The notes below the pieces were generated by a model. That model saw only the letters and a program-made list of their open reading frames with translations, ran no database searches and was not told the origin of the DNA. Shown piece by piece: positions 40,525 through 47,910 of a DNA stretch of 64,000 nt; the stretch's first letter is position 1, and the number at the start of each line of letters is the position of its first letter. Where the stretch lies: positions 4,122,853-4,186,852 of the forward strand of contig CP054936.1 of the NCBI GenBank assembly GCA_013364255.1, written 5' to 3'. The DNA is from Streptomyces seoulensis. GTDB taxonomy: Bacteria; Actinomycetota; Actinomycetes; Streptomycetales; Streptomycetaceae. The position numbers were made by a program, and so were the translations under genes.

Positions 40525-42606
40525 TCAGCTGGTGGTCAGGGCGGTGTCGTCCACGACGAAGCTGGTCTGGAGCGAGGAGTCCTCGACGCCGTTGAACTTC
40601 AGGGTGACCGTCTGGCCCGCCAGCGAGGACAGGTCGAAGGTCTTCTGCGCGTACCCGGTGGCCTTGTTGAGGTTGGAGTAGGTCGCCAGGGTGGTCGATC
40701 CGGCGGTGACCGTCAGCTTGTCGTACGCGGTGCTGCCGGTCTCGGCGGTGTCGACGTGCAGGTAGAAGGTGAGCGTGGCCTTGCAGCCGGCCGGGATGGT
40801 CACCGACTGGGACAGCGTGTCGGTGTGGGTGGAGCCGTAGCCGTCGAGCCAGGCCTTGTAGGAGCCGCCGTGCGCGGCCTCACCGCTGTCGTTGGTGATG
40901 ACGCCGCTGGTGCCGGTCCAGCCGGTGCTGCCGGACTCGAAGCCCGGGTTGGCGAGCAGCTGGGTGGCGGAGCAGGTGCCGCCGCCGCCGGAACCGACGG
41001 TCCAGGTGAAGGAGGTGGAGCCGGTGGCGCCGGTGGAGTCCTTGGCGGTGACGGTGACCTGGTAGGTGCCGGCGGTGGTGGCGGTGCCGGTGATCAGGCC
41101 GGTGGAGCTGTTGATGGACAGGCCGGTGGGCAGGCCGGTGGCGCTGTAGGTGAGGGCCGCGCCGGCGCTGTCGGCGGCCTTGATCTGGAGGCTGGCCGAG
41201 CCGCCGGTGGTGGTCGACTGGCTGCCGGGGTTGGTGACGGTCACCGTGTTGCCGGTGCCGCCGCCGCCCGAGGTGAACGCGGCGGTGCCGTTCGGGGTGC
41301 CCCAGCCGGTCGGGCCGTCGTAGCCGGTGGTCGCCTTGCAGAAGTACGAGGTCGAGCAGGAGCCGTTGGAGCCGCTGGTGACGTCGTACAGGTTGCCGGT
41401 GTGGCTGTAGGGGTACTTCGCCGGGTAGTCGGCGCTGCCCGGGGTGCCCGCGAGGGCGTAGACGCCGGCGATGATCGGGGCGGAGGCGCTGGTGCCGCCG
41501 TAGACCGCCCAGCCGGAGCCGCCGTAGGTGTCGTAGACGGCCACGCCGGTGGCCGGGTCGGCGACCGCGGAGACGTCGGCCTCCATGCGCTTGGAGCAGC
41601 CGGTGTCGGTCTGCCAGCTCGGCTTGGGGTCGTAGGCCGAGCAGCCGGAGCCGGTGCCCTCGGTGGAGTTGGTGTTCCACACCGACTCGCTCCAGCCGCG
41701 GGAGCCGGAGGAGGTGGTGAGCGCGGTGCCGCCGACGGCGGTCACGTACTGCGAGGTGGCCGGGTACTCGGCGCCGTAGCCGGAGTCGCCCGCGGAGACG
41801 GTGATGGCGACGCCGGGGTGCTTGAAGTACTGGGTGTCCTCGGTGGTCTGGTTGGACGCCTCGTCGCCGCCCCAGCTGTTGGAGACGAACTTGGCGCCGA
41901 GGGAGACCGCCTCGTTCTCGGCGATGCCGAGGTCGGTGTCGTTGGCGGAGTTGGCCTCGACCAGGATGATGCTGCAGTTCGGGCAGACGGCGCTGACCAT
42001 GTCGACGTCGAGCGCCTCTTCGCCGGCCCAGCCGCTGTCGTTGGTCGGCAGCGAGGTGGTGGAGCCGGTCTGGCTGACCTGCTTGAAGCAGCCGTTGGCC
42101 TTGGTGCACGCGGACAGGCCGAACTGCGAGCGGTAGGTGGCGAGGTCGGACTCGGCGTTGGGGTCGTTGTAGGCGTCGACCACCGCGACGGTCAGGCCGG
42201 AGCCGCCGGTGCTGGGCAGGTTGTAGGCGCTGTGCAGGTTGGCCGGGGAGAGGCCGGAGGGCGCGGCGGCGGCCACGGCCGCGGCGAGCCGCTGCTTGAT
42301 GTCGGTGCGGCGCTGGGCGAAGCAGGACGCGTGTCCGGGCTCGGCGGTGGCGCACAGGTGCTGGGTGGGCACCTTCTGGCCGGCCGTGCCGGTGGTGTGG
42401 AAGGTCTGCCGCTCGGGCGCGGTCAGGGCCTTGGCGTTCTGCGTGACGCGGGAGGTCTGGTGCGCGGGAGCGGCCGCGGCCGCGGTCTGGGCGCCGGCGG
42501 TGGGCGCCGCCGCGAACCCGGCGACGGTGAGGGCGAGCGCGGGGAAGGCGAGGGCGAGGAGCCTGGGCAGGCTCCGTCTCGGCTCGCTCGGGCGTGACTC
42601 ACGCAT
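40525..42606 (-). CDS. Secreted S53 family (sedolisin) peptidase
   Basis: 693 aa from ATG 42606. A signal peptide ends near AGAQ. A short pro-region (41-118) precedes the subtilisin-like sedolisin domain (about 119-450): catalytic Glu196 and Asp200 in GWAGEEALDVDM, oxyanion Asp in AGDSG, and the nucleophile Ser373 in YGGTSASAP. The usual long S53 propeptide is missing. C-terminal to it are an Ig-like putative domain (QSTTTGGSASLQIKAADSAG) and a beta-sandwich carbohydrate-binding-like module (GFESGSTGWTGTSG). It is a secreted acid-acting-type serine-carboxyl protease probably used for nutrient or developmental proteolysis. Confidence 0.88.
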   Translation of the reverse strand: MRESRPSEPRRSLPRLLALAFPALALTVAGFAAAPTAGAQTAAAAAPAHQTSRVTQNAKALTAPERQTFHTTGTAGQKVPTQHLCATAEPGHASCFAQRRTDIKQRLAAAVAAAAPSGLSPANLHSAYNLPSTGGSGLTVAVVDAYNDPNAESDLATYRSQFGLSACTKANGCFKQVSQTGSTTSLPTNDSGWAGEEALDVDMVSAVCPNCSIILVEANSANDTDLGIAENEAVSLGAKFVSNSWGGDEASNQTTEDTQYFKHPGVAITVSAGDSGYGAEYPATSQYVTAVGGTALTTSSGSRGWSESVWNTNSTEGTGSGCSAYDPKPSWQTDTGCSKRMEADVSAVADPATGVAVYDTYGGSGWAVYGGTSASAPIIAGVYALAGTPGSADYPAKYPYSHTGNLYDVTSGSNGSCSTSYFCKATTGYDGPTGWGTPNGTAAFTSGGGGTGNTVTVTNPGSQSTTTGGSASLQIKAADSAGAALTYSATGLPTGLSINSSTGLITGTATTAGTYQVTVTAKDSTGATGSTSFTWTVGSGGGGTCSATQLLANPGFESGSTGWTGTSGVITNDSGEAAHGGSYKAWLDGYGSTHTDTLSQSVTIPAGCKATLTFYLHVDTAETGSTAYDKLTVTAGSTTLATYSNLNKATGYAQKTFDLSSLAGQTVTLKFNGVEDSSLQTSFVVDDTALTTS

Positions 42607-42921
42607 GGGGTGCTGCCTCCATCGGGAAGTGGGGTTTCGCTCTGTTTGGGGCAGGCCCGTGACGCGCGTAGCGGCGGCGAGACCGCGCAGTCATGAGCAT
42701 GACACTTCAGGCCCCCGTCATGCCGATGAGCGTGACATGACAGGTGCGGAAGGAACGTAGCCCCGGCCCGACGGGGACCGGCAGGGGCGGAGGGAATTCT
42801 TTGCCCCTCCATAGGATGCGGTTGGCCCCCTCGTGGGAGGGGGCTGGCGCGTGCTTGATTCAGCGCCCGGCCGGACGTCCGGCCGGCCCGGTCCGGCGCC
42901 CCGGCGGGGGCCCGGCCGGCC
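42607..42921. other. Intergenic region with GTCATG repeats and two hairpins
   Basis: 315 bp lie between the S53 start and the cysM stop. GTCATG-AG-CATGAC (42690-42703), GTCATG (42717-42722) and CATGAC (42736-42741) are repeated palindromic elements about 85-135 bp before the S53 ATG, candidate operators. Toward cysM are a stem-loop (42825-42844; 8-bp arms, loop GTGG) and a 20-bp perfect palindrome (42867-42886), likely cysM terminators. No coding potential was recognised. Confidence 0.6.
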
Positions 42922-43872
42922 TCAGGCCCACAGCTGGCCCTGGAGCGTCTCGATGGCCTCCTCGGTGGTGGCCGCGGTGTAGACGCCGGTGGAGAGGTAC
43001 TTCCAGCCGCCGTCGGCGACGACGAACGCGATGTCCGCGCTCTCCCCCGCCCTGACCGCCTTCTGGCCGACGCCGATCGCCGCGTGCAGCGCGGCGCCCG
43101 TGGAGACGCCCGCGAAGATGCCCTCCTGCTGGAGGAGTTCACGGGTGCGGGTGACCGCGTCGGCCGAGCCGACCGAGAAGCGGGTGGTGAGCACGGAGGC
43201 GTCGTACAGCTCGGGGACGAAGCCCTCGTCGAGGTTGCGCAGGCCGTAGACCAGGTCGTCGTAGCGCGGCTCGGCGGCGACGATCCGGACGCCCGGCTTG
43301 TGCTCGCGCAGATAGCGGCCGACGCCCATCAGGGTGCCGGTGGTGCCGAGCCCCGCGACGAAGTGCGTGATGGAGGGCAGGTCGGCGAGGATCTCGGGGC
43401 CGGTGGTGGCGTAGTGGGCGCCGGCGTTGTCCGGGTTGCCGTACTGGTAGAGCATCACCCAGTCCGGGTGCTCGGCGGACAGCTCCTTGGCCACCCGTAC
43501 GGCGGTGTTGGAGCCGCCGGCGGCCGGCGAGGGGATGATCTCGGCGCCCCACATGCCGAGCAGGTCCCGGCGCTCCTGGGAGGTGTTCTCGGGCATCACG
43601 CACACCATGCGGTAGCCCTTGAGCTTGGCCGCCATGGCCAGCGAGATGCCGGTGTTGCCGGAGGTGGGCTCCAGGATCGTGCAGCCCGGGGTGAGCCGGC
43701 CGTCCTTCTCCGCCTGCTCGATCATGTGCAGGGCGGGGCGGTCCTTGACCGAGCCGGTGGGGTTGCGGTCCTCCAGCTTCGCCCAGATCCGGACGTCGGC
43801 GGACGGCGAGAGCCGCGGCAGGCGCACCAGAGGGGTGTTGCCCACCGCGGCCAGCGGGGAGTCGTAGCGCAT
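42922..43872 (-). CDS. cysM: PLP-dependent cysteine synthase (CysM-type)
   Basis: 316 aa. PLP Lys43 in PTGSVKDRP, the phosphate-loop TSGNTGISLAMAA, and GTTGTLMGVGRYL are the cysteine synthase core. Its neighbourhood with a CysO-like sulfur carrier and a JAMM protease makes it the O-phosphoserine sulfhydrylase type, as described for M. tuberculosis CysM, which takes sulfur from CysO thiocarboxylate instead of free sulfide. Co-directional and 17 bp from the CysO gene. It is probably co-transcribed and controlled by the upstream Cys-leader. Confidence 0.92.
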   Translation of the reverse strand: MRYDSPLAAVGNTPLVRLPRLSPSADVRIWAKLEDRNPTGSVKDRPALHMIEQAEKDGRLTPGCTILEPTSGNTGISLAMAAKLKGYRMVCVMPENTSQERRDLLGMWGAEIIPSPAAGGSNTAVRVAKELSAEHPDWVMLYQYGNPDNAGAHYATTGPEILADLPSITHFVAGLGTTGTLMGVGRYLREHKPGVRIVAAEPRYDDLVYGLRNLDEGFVPELYDASVLTTRFSVGSADAVTRTRELLQQEGIFAGVSTGAALHAAIGVGQKAVRAGESADIAFVVADGGWKYLSTGVYTAATTEEAIETLQGQLWA

Positions 43873-43889
43873 CGCTGCTCAGCGGCCGA

Positions 43890-44168
43890 TCAGCGCATGC
43901 CGCCGGCCACGGCCGGCAGGATCGTCACGTTGTCGCCGTCGCCGAGCTTGGTGTTGATGCCGTCCAGGAAGCGGACGTCCTCGTCGTTCAGGTAGACGTT
44001 GACGAAGCGGCGCAGCTGGTCGCCGTCCACGATGCGGGCCTGGATGCCCGGGTGCCGGGTCTCGAGGTCGGCGAAGAGCGCGGCGAGCGTCTCCCCGTTG
44101 CCCTCCACCGCCTTCTGGCCGTCGGTGTAGGTGCGGAGGATGGTCGGGATGCGGACCTCGATGGCCAT
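43890..44168 (-). CDS. cysO: MoaD/ThiS-family sulfur carrier protein (CysO-like)
   Basis: 92 aa. ThiS/MoaD ubiquitin-like fold: IPTILRTYTDGQKAVEGNGETLAALF, FVNVYLNDEDVRFLDG, LGDGDNVTILPAVAGG. The usual carrier ends in Gly-Gly, which is activated and thiocarboxylated. Here Gly89-Gly90 is followed by Met91-Arg92, so the C-terminus must be trimmed before use. A JAMM protease gene lies just upstream on the same strand. Carries sulfur to CysM. Confidence 0.9.
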   Translation of the reverse strand: MAIEVRIPTILRTYTDGQKAVEGNGETLAALFADLETRHPGIQARIVDGDQLRRFVNVYLNDEDVRFLDGINTKLGDGDNVTILPAVAGGMR

Positions 44169-44286
44169 GGTGGCGGGCTCCTGTCAGGAAGGATGTCGTC
44201 GGTTCGGGTGGACGCGCGTGAGGGCTCCCGGCCGTCGGGCGCCGGGCGGGGCGCCGCGGCGCGGGGCCGTACGGCGGCAGGGAACG

Positions 44287-44382
44287 TCAACAGATGGCGC
44301 TGTTCAACCTGCACAGGTCGACGTGCAGCCGCGCCACGAGCAGCGTGCCCGGGATCTCGTCGCTCACGTCGTTCAGAACCAT
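44287..44382 (-). CDS. Cysteine-rich leader peptide (putative attenuator)
   Basis: A 31-residue open frame from ATG 44382 to TGA 44287-44289. It begins MVLNDVSDEIPGTLLV and ends RLHVDLCRLNSAIC, with two Cys codons including the last sense codon. The tail matches the family of Streptomyces putative leader peptides with RxHVDLxR...Cys. A TACGAT -10-like box sits 6 nt before the ATG and suggests leaderless translation. It lies about 119 bp before cysO and probably senses Cys-tRNA to attenuate cysO-cysM transcription (inference). Confidence 0.72.
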   Translation of the reverse strand: MVLNDVSDEIPGTLLVARLHVDLCRLNSAIC

Positions 44383-44388
44383 GCGCTC

Positions 44389-44394
44389 ATCGTA
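44389..44394 (-). promoter_or_regulatory. -10 element before the Cys leader peptide
   Basis: TACGAT on the minus strand lies 6 nt before the leader ATG at 44382, consistent with a leaderless start. No matching -35 was found. Confidence 0.4.
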
Positions 44395-44472
44395 ACGATT
44401 CCCGGGCCTCGCCCCGGAGTGTGATCTCGCCCCTCGGACAGTTTCCGTCCGACCGGCGAGACCGGCGTTTCC

Positions 44473-44895
44473 TCAGCGGTCCGCGACGACCTCGACCTCC
44501 TCCTCGGTGACCTCGCCCTCCACGATGCGGAACGAGCGGAACTGGAACTCGCCCGCGCCGTCGGCGTCGGCGGTGGAGACCAGGACGTAGTGGGCGCCGG
44601 GCTCGTTGGCGTAGGAGATGTCGGTGCGCGAGGGGTAGGCCTCGGTCGCGGTGTGGGAGTGGTAGATGACCACCGGCTCCTCGTCGCGGTCGTCCATCTC
44701 GCGGTAGAGCTTGAGCAGGTCCTGCGAGTCGAACTCGTAGAAGGTGGGCGAGCGGGCCGCGTTCAGCATCGGGATGAACCGCTCGGGCCGGCCGGCGCCC
44801 ACGGGCCCGGCGACCACGCCGCACGCCTCGTCGGGGTGGTCCGCGCGCGCGTGCGCGACGATCTGGTCGTGGAGCGACTGGGTGATGGTGAGCAT
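44473..44895 (-). CDS. mec: JAMM/MPN metalloprotease (Mec+-like)
   Basis: 140 aa from ATG 44895. The JAMM motif is complete: Glu23 (DEACGVVAG) and H79-S-H81-x7-S89-x2-D92 in YHSHTATEAYPSRTD, binding zinc. Mec+ of mycobacteria removes cysteine from CysO-cysteine; the adjacent CysM and CysO here support the same role. It may also clip the Met-Arg C-terminal extension of CysO. A TATTCT box lies 7 nt upstream of the ATG, so this gene may have its own leaderless promoter. Confidence 0.9.
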   Translation of the reverse strand: MLTITQSLHDQIVAHARADHPDEACGVVAGPVGAGRPERFIPMLNAARSPTFYEFDSQDLLKLYREMDDRDEEPVVIYHSHTATEAYPSRTDISYANEPGAHYVLVSTADADGAGEFQFRSFRIVEGEVTEEEVEVVADR

Positions 44896-44902
44896 GGGCC
44901 AC

Positions 44903-44908
44903 AGAATA
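44903..44908 (-). promoter_or_regulatory. -10 element of a leaderless mec promoter
   Basis: TATTCT (minus strand) sits exactly 7 nt before the mec ATG, downstream of the permease terminator. No clear -35 at the expected distance. Confidence 0.4.
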
Positions 44909-44914
44909 GACAGA

Positions 44915-44951
44915 GGGCCGCTCCGTACCGGGGAGTGGTACGGAACGGCCC
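44915..44951 (-). terminator. Terminator after the amino acid permease gene
   Basis: 15-bp arms (44915-44929 and 44937-44951) pair with one mismatch and a 7-nt loop. It lies between the permease stop and the mec start on the minus strand. Confidence 0.65.
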
Positions 44952-45026
44952 GTATCGCGGACGTCCTGAGCGGCGGCGGGAGCGGCGTCCACGAGTGTCC
45001 GCTCCCGCCGGACGTCCGCGCGGGGG

Positions 45027-46448
45027 CTACCGCCGGTTGAAGGCGGCGGCCTCCGGGTTGCGGCGCTTGAGCACCAGGTAGGAGACGCCGAGGATCAGGC
45101 CCCACAGCGGCGCGCAGTACAGCGAGACGCGGGCGTCCTTGTCGATGCCCATCAGCACGATGACCATGGCGATGAAGGCGAGCGCGAACCAGCTGGCGAA
45201 CGGGGCGCCGGGGGCGCGGAACTCCGACTTGGGCAGCTCGCCGCGGTCGGACTTGGCGCGGTAGCGGATCTGGCAGACCAGGATGACGATCCACGCCCAC
45301 ATGCCGGAGATGGTGGCGAAGGAGACGACGTAGTCGAACGCCTTGCCCGGCCACTGGTAGTTGATCCAGACGCCGACCAGCATCAGCGCGGCGGAGAACG
45401 TGGTGCCCACCAGCGGGGTGCCGCTGCGGGTCAGCTTGGTGAAGAACTGCGGGCCCTGGTTGTTCAGCGCGAGGTCGCGCAGCATCCGGCCGGTGGAGTA
45501 CATGCCCGAGTTGCAGGAGGACAGCGCGGCGGTGAGCACCACGAAGTTCACGATGCCGGCGCCGGCGGGCAGGCCCATCTTCTCGAAGGCGACCACGAAG
45601 GGGCTCGCGCCGGCGTGGAAGCTCGTCCACGGCACGACGGACAGGATCATGATCAGCGCGCCGACGTAGAAGACGGCGATGCGCCACGGCACGGTGTTGA
45701 TCGCGCGGGGCAGCACGGTCTTGGGGTCCTTGGACTCGCCCGCGGTGACGCCGACCAGCTCGACGGCGAGGAAGGCGAACATGACCATCTGGAGCGTCAT
45801 CAGCGTGTTGCCGACGCCGTGCGGGAAGAAGCCGCCGTCGCTCCACAGGTGGGTCATGGAGGCGGTGTCGCCGGCGTCGGAGAAGCCGATGGTGAGGATG
45901 CCGGCGCAGATCAGGATCATGCCGATGATGGCGGTGACCTTGACCATGGAGAACCAGAACTCCAGCTCGCCGAAGAGCTTCACGGAGATCAGGTTGGCGG
46001 CGTAGAGCACGACGGTGAAGATCAGCGCGGACACCCACTGCGGGATGTCGAACCAGTACGTCATGTACGCGGCGGCCGCGGTGACCTCGGTGATGCCGGT
46101 GACCACCCAGAACAGCCAGTACGTCCAGCCGGTCACGAAGCCCGCGAACGGGCCGATGAACTCGCGCGCGTACTCCGAGAAGGAACCGGAGACCGGGCGG
46201 TACATCAGCAGCTCGCCGAGCGCCCGCATGATGAGGAAGATGACGAAGCCGGCCACGGCGTACGCCAGGATCAGGCTGGGGCCCGCCTTGGAGATGCCCT
46301 TGCCCGCGCCGAGGAACAGGCCGGTGCCGATGGCGCCGCCGATGGCGATCATCTGGATCTGCCGGGCGCCGAGACCGCGGTGGTAGCCCTCGCCGTCCTG
46401 CACGGCCTCTTCGCCGGATTGTGCTTGTTTGACCTGCGCTGAGGTCAT
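45027..46448 (-). CDS. Amino acid permease (APC superfamily)
   Basis: 473 aa from ATG 46448 with GGAGAAAGG upstream. The GABA-permease / AroP/CycA branch signature is present: GLGARQIQMIAIGGAIGTGLFLGAGKGISKAGPSLIL, ALGELLMYRPVSGSFSEYAREF, VVTGITEVTAAAAYM and SSCNSGMYSTGRMLRDLA. About twelve membrane helices. Substrate prediction within the branch (Ser/Ala/Gly or aromatic) is not safe. A 19-bp inverted repeat (46684-46702) lies upstream. Confidence 0.9.
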   Translation of the reverse strand: MTSAQVKQAQSGEEAVQDGEGYHRGLGARQIQMIAIGGAIGTGLFLGAGKGISKAGPSLILAYAVAGFVIFLIMRALGELLMYRPVSGSFSEYAREFIGPFAGFVTGWTYWLFWVVTGITEVTAAAAYMTYWFDIPQWVSALIFTVVLYAANLISVKLFGELEFWFSMVKVTAIIGMILICAGILTIGFSDAGDTASMTHLWSDGGFFPHGVGNTLMTLQMVMFAFLAVELVGVTAGESKDPKTVLPRAINTVPWRIAVFYVGALIMILSVVPWTSFHAGASPFVVAFEKMGLPAGAGIVNFVVLTAALSSCNSGMYSTGRMLRDLALNNQGPQFFTKLTRSGTPLVGTTFSAALMLVGVWINYQWPGKAFDYVVSFATISGMWAWIVILVCQIRYRAKSDRGELPKSEFRAPGAPFASWFALAFIAMVIVLMGIDKDARVSLYCAPLWGLILGVSYLVLKRRNPEAAAFNRR

Positions 46449-46774
46449 GCGTGGTGCGCCTTTCTCCATGCCGACCCGGACCGTTCGTCGGCCGCGGATC
46501 GGGTTTCGATCCCCCCGGATGATGGAGTCATGCCTGGCCGGCGGTCGCCGGCTCGGTGGCGCACCCGGCCGAACGTGGGTGGTGTTCGCCGGGCGTCGTG
46601 AAGATGTACCACGCCCGGACCGCTGATCGCAGGTGTCGAATGTGACGCACGGCACGGAATGAAACGGACAATACCCGCCACAATGTGACCATACTGGTCA
46701 CAAAGGTGACGGGATCGTTATCCGGATTTGAGCGTCCTCTGAGCGAACACTCAATCGGCACAAACCGGCGGATG
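46449..46774. other. Intergenic region with 8-3-8 inverted repeat
   Basis: 326 bp between the permease start and the DUF2017 stop hold TGTGACCA-TAC-TGGTCACA (46684-46702), a possible operator for the permease. The right end (46640-46760) is unusually A/T-rich for the window. No gene or RNA recognised. Confidence 0.55.
46684..46702. promoter_or_regulatory. Inverted repeat upstream of the permease
   Basis: TGTGACCA, spacer TAC, TGGTCACA: a perfect 8-bp dyad like those bound by GntR/FadR-type dimers. Regulator unknown. Confidence 0.45.
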
Positions 46775-47380
46775 TCAGGGCAGCAATGTGGAGACCAGCG
46801 TCTCCTGGAGCCCGCCCAGCCACAGATAGGCCATCACCATCGGCTTGCGCGCGTCCTCGTCGGGCAGCCCGTACAGCACGTCGGCGTCGTCCTCGTCGGT
46901 GATCTCCAGCCGCGCCGCGATGGCCAGGCGCAGGTCGTTCAGCGCGCCGAGCCAGCTCCTGGACTGCTCCGGCGACAGCTTCAGCACCGCCGCTCCCCCG
47001 CCGCCCGCGGACAGCTCGTCCAGCGAGCGGATCACCGCGAGGGCGCTCTCCCGCTTGCCGGCCCTGAGGTCGTTCTCGGTGTAGCGGCGGAACTCGGCGG
47101 AGTGGTCGCGCTGCTCGGCGGCCCGCTCGGGGTCGGCCGCCGGCTGCCCGGGGTCGCCGTAGGCGTCCGGGAACAGGCGCCGCAGCACCGGGTCGGCGGG
47201 CGGCTCGCTGGGGCCCTCGGCGAACAGCTCGGCCAGCGGATCGGCCGGAGCGTCCTCGGCCGGCCCCGGGCCGATCAGCTCCAGGAGCTGCACGGCCAGC
47301 GAGCGGATGATGGAGATCTCTACGTCGTCGAGGGCGACGGCCGCGCCGCCGCCGGGAAGCGGTTCGAAGTGTCCTGGCAT
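46775..47380 (-). CDS. DUF2017 family protein
   Basis: 201 aa from ATG 47380. Conserved blocks are ALDDVEISIIRSLAVQLLELIG, DPVLRRLFPDAYGD, EFRRYTENDLRAGKRESALAVIRSLDEL and SWLGALNDLRLAIAARL. DUF2017 proteins are actinobacterial and commonly lie next to clpS, as here (40 bp away). They have been suggested to associate with the Clp protease system, but direct evidence is not known to me. Confidence 0.87.
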   Translation of the reverse strand: MPGHFEPLPGGGAAVALDDVEISIIRSLAVQLLELIGPGPAEDAPADPLAELFAEGPSEPPADPVLRRLFPDAYGDPGQPAADPERAAEQRDHSAEFRRYTENDLRAGKRESALAVIRSLDELSAGGGGAAVLKLSPEQSRSWLGALNDLRLAIAARLEITDEDDADVLYGLPDEDARKPMVMAYLWLGGLQETLVSTLLP

Positions 47381-47420
47381 GGAGGGGGTCGCTACTTCCG
47401 GGTCCGGGCGGTCGGGCGGG

Positions 47421-47738
47421 CTACTTGCGGTCCTGCTGGAGGGTGGCCCACAGACCGTAGCCGTGCATGGCCTGCACATCCCGTTCCATCTCCTCGCGAC
47501 TCCCGCTGGAGACGACCGCCCGCCCCTTCTGGTGGACGTCGAGCATGAGCTTGGTGGCCTTGTCCTTGGAGTAGCCGAAGTACGTCTGGAAGACATACGT
47601 CACGTAGCTCATCAGGTTGACGGGGTCGTTGTGGACGATCGTCACCCAGGGGACGTCGGGCTCGGGTACGGCGAAGACCTCCTGAGCCGACTCGGTCTTC
47701 TCGATCTCGATGGGTGCGGCTGCCGTCACATGGCCCAT
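47421..47738 (-). CDS. clpS: ATP-dependent Clp protease adaptor ClpS
   Basis: 105 aa from ATG 47738. The core has PWVTIVHNDPVNLMSYVTYVFQTYFGYSKDKATKLMLDVHQKGRAVV-type sequence, including the N-degron pocket NDP-N-MSYV and the H-K-GRA motif. It delivers N-end-rule substrates to ClpA/ClpC for degradation. Streptomyces has ClpC as the likely partner. In an operon-like pair with DUF2017. Divergent to pncB across 170 bp. Confidence 0.94.
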   Translation of the reverse strand: MGHVTAAAPIEIEKTESAQEVFAVPEPDVPWVTIVHNDPVNLMSYVTYVFQTYFGYSKDKATKLMLDVHQKGRAVVSSGSREEMERDVQAMHGYGLWATLQQDRK

Positions 47739-47791
47739 GCTGCCACCACAGGGGGGTAGGAGCACAAACGAGCAGGCCCCGCGACCCCAAA

Positions 47792-47820
47792 TCGTCAGAC
47801 TGACGAAATGGGAGTACGAT
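47792..47820 (+). promoter_or_regulatory. Promoter with overlapping dyad before pncB
   Basis: TCGTCAG-A-CTGACGA (47792-47806) is a 7-1-7 palindrome. A -35-like TCGTCA (47792-47797), 17-nt spacer and -10 TACGAT (47815-47820) fit a sigma-HrdB-type promoter. A repressor on the dyad would block the -35. Confidence 0.5.
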
Positions 47821-47910
47821 CCTTCGCCAGGCTGCACACACCGGGGACCGACCCCCGGAGGACAGGCGCGCGGCGCCGGAGAACCGCAGTTTCACGGCTA
47901 GGAGAGTTTG

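Noticed and set aside
42867..42886. 20-bp palindrome as an operator
   Set aside because: It is made of GGCCGG runs between cysM and its terminator region; a terminator or random GC palindrome is more likely.
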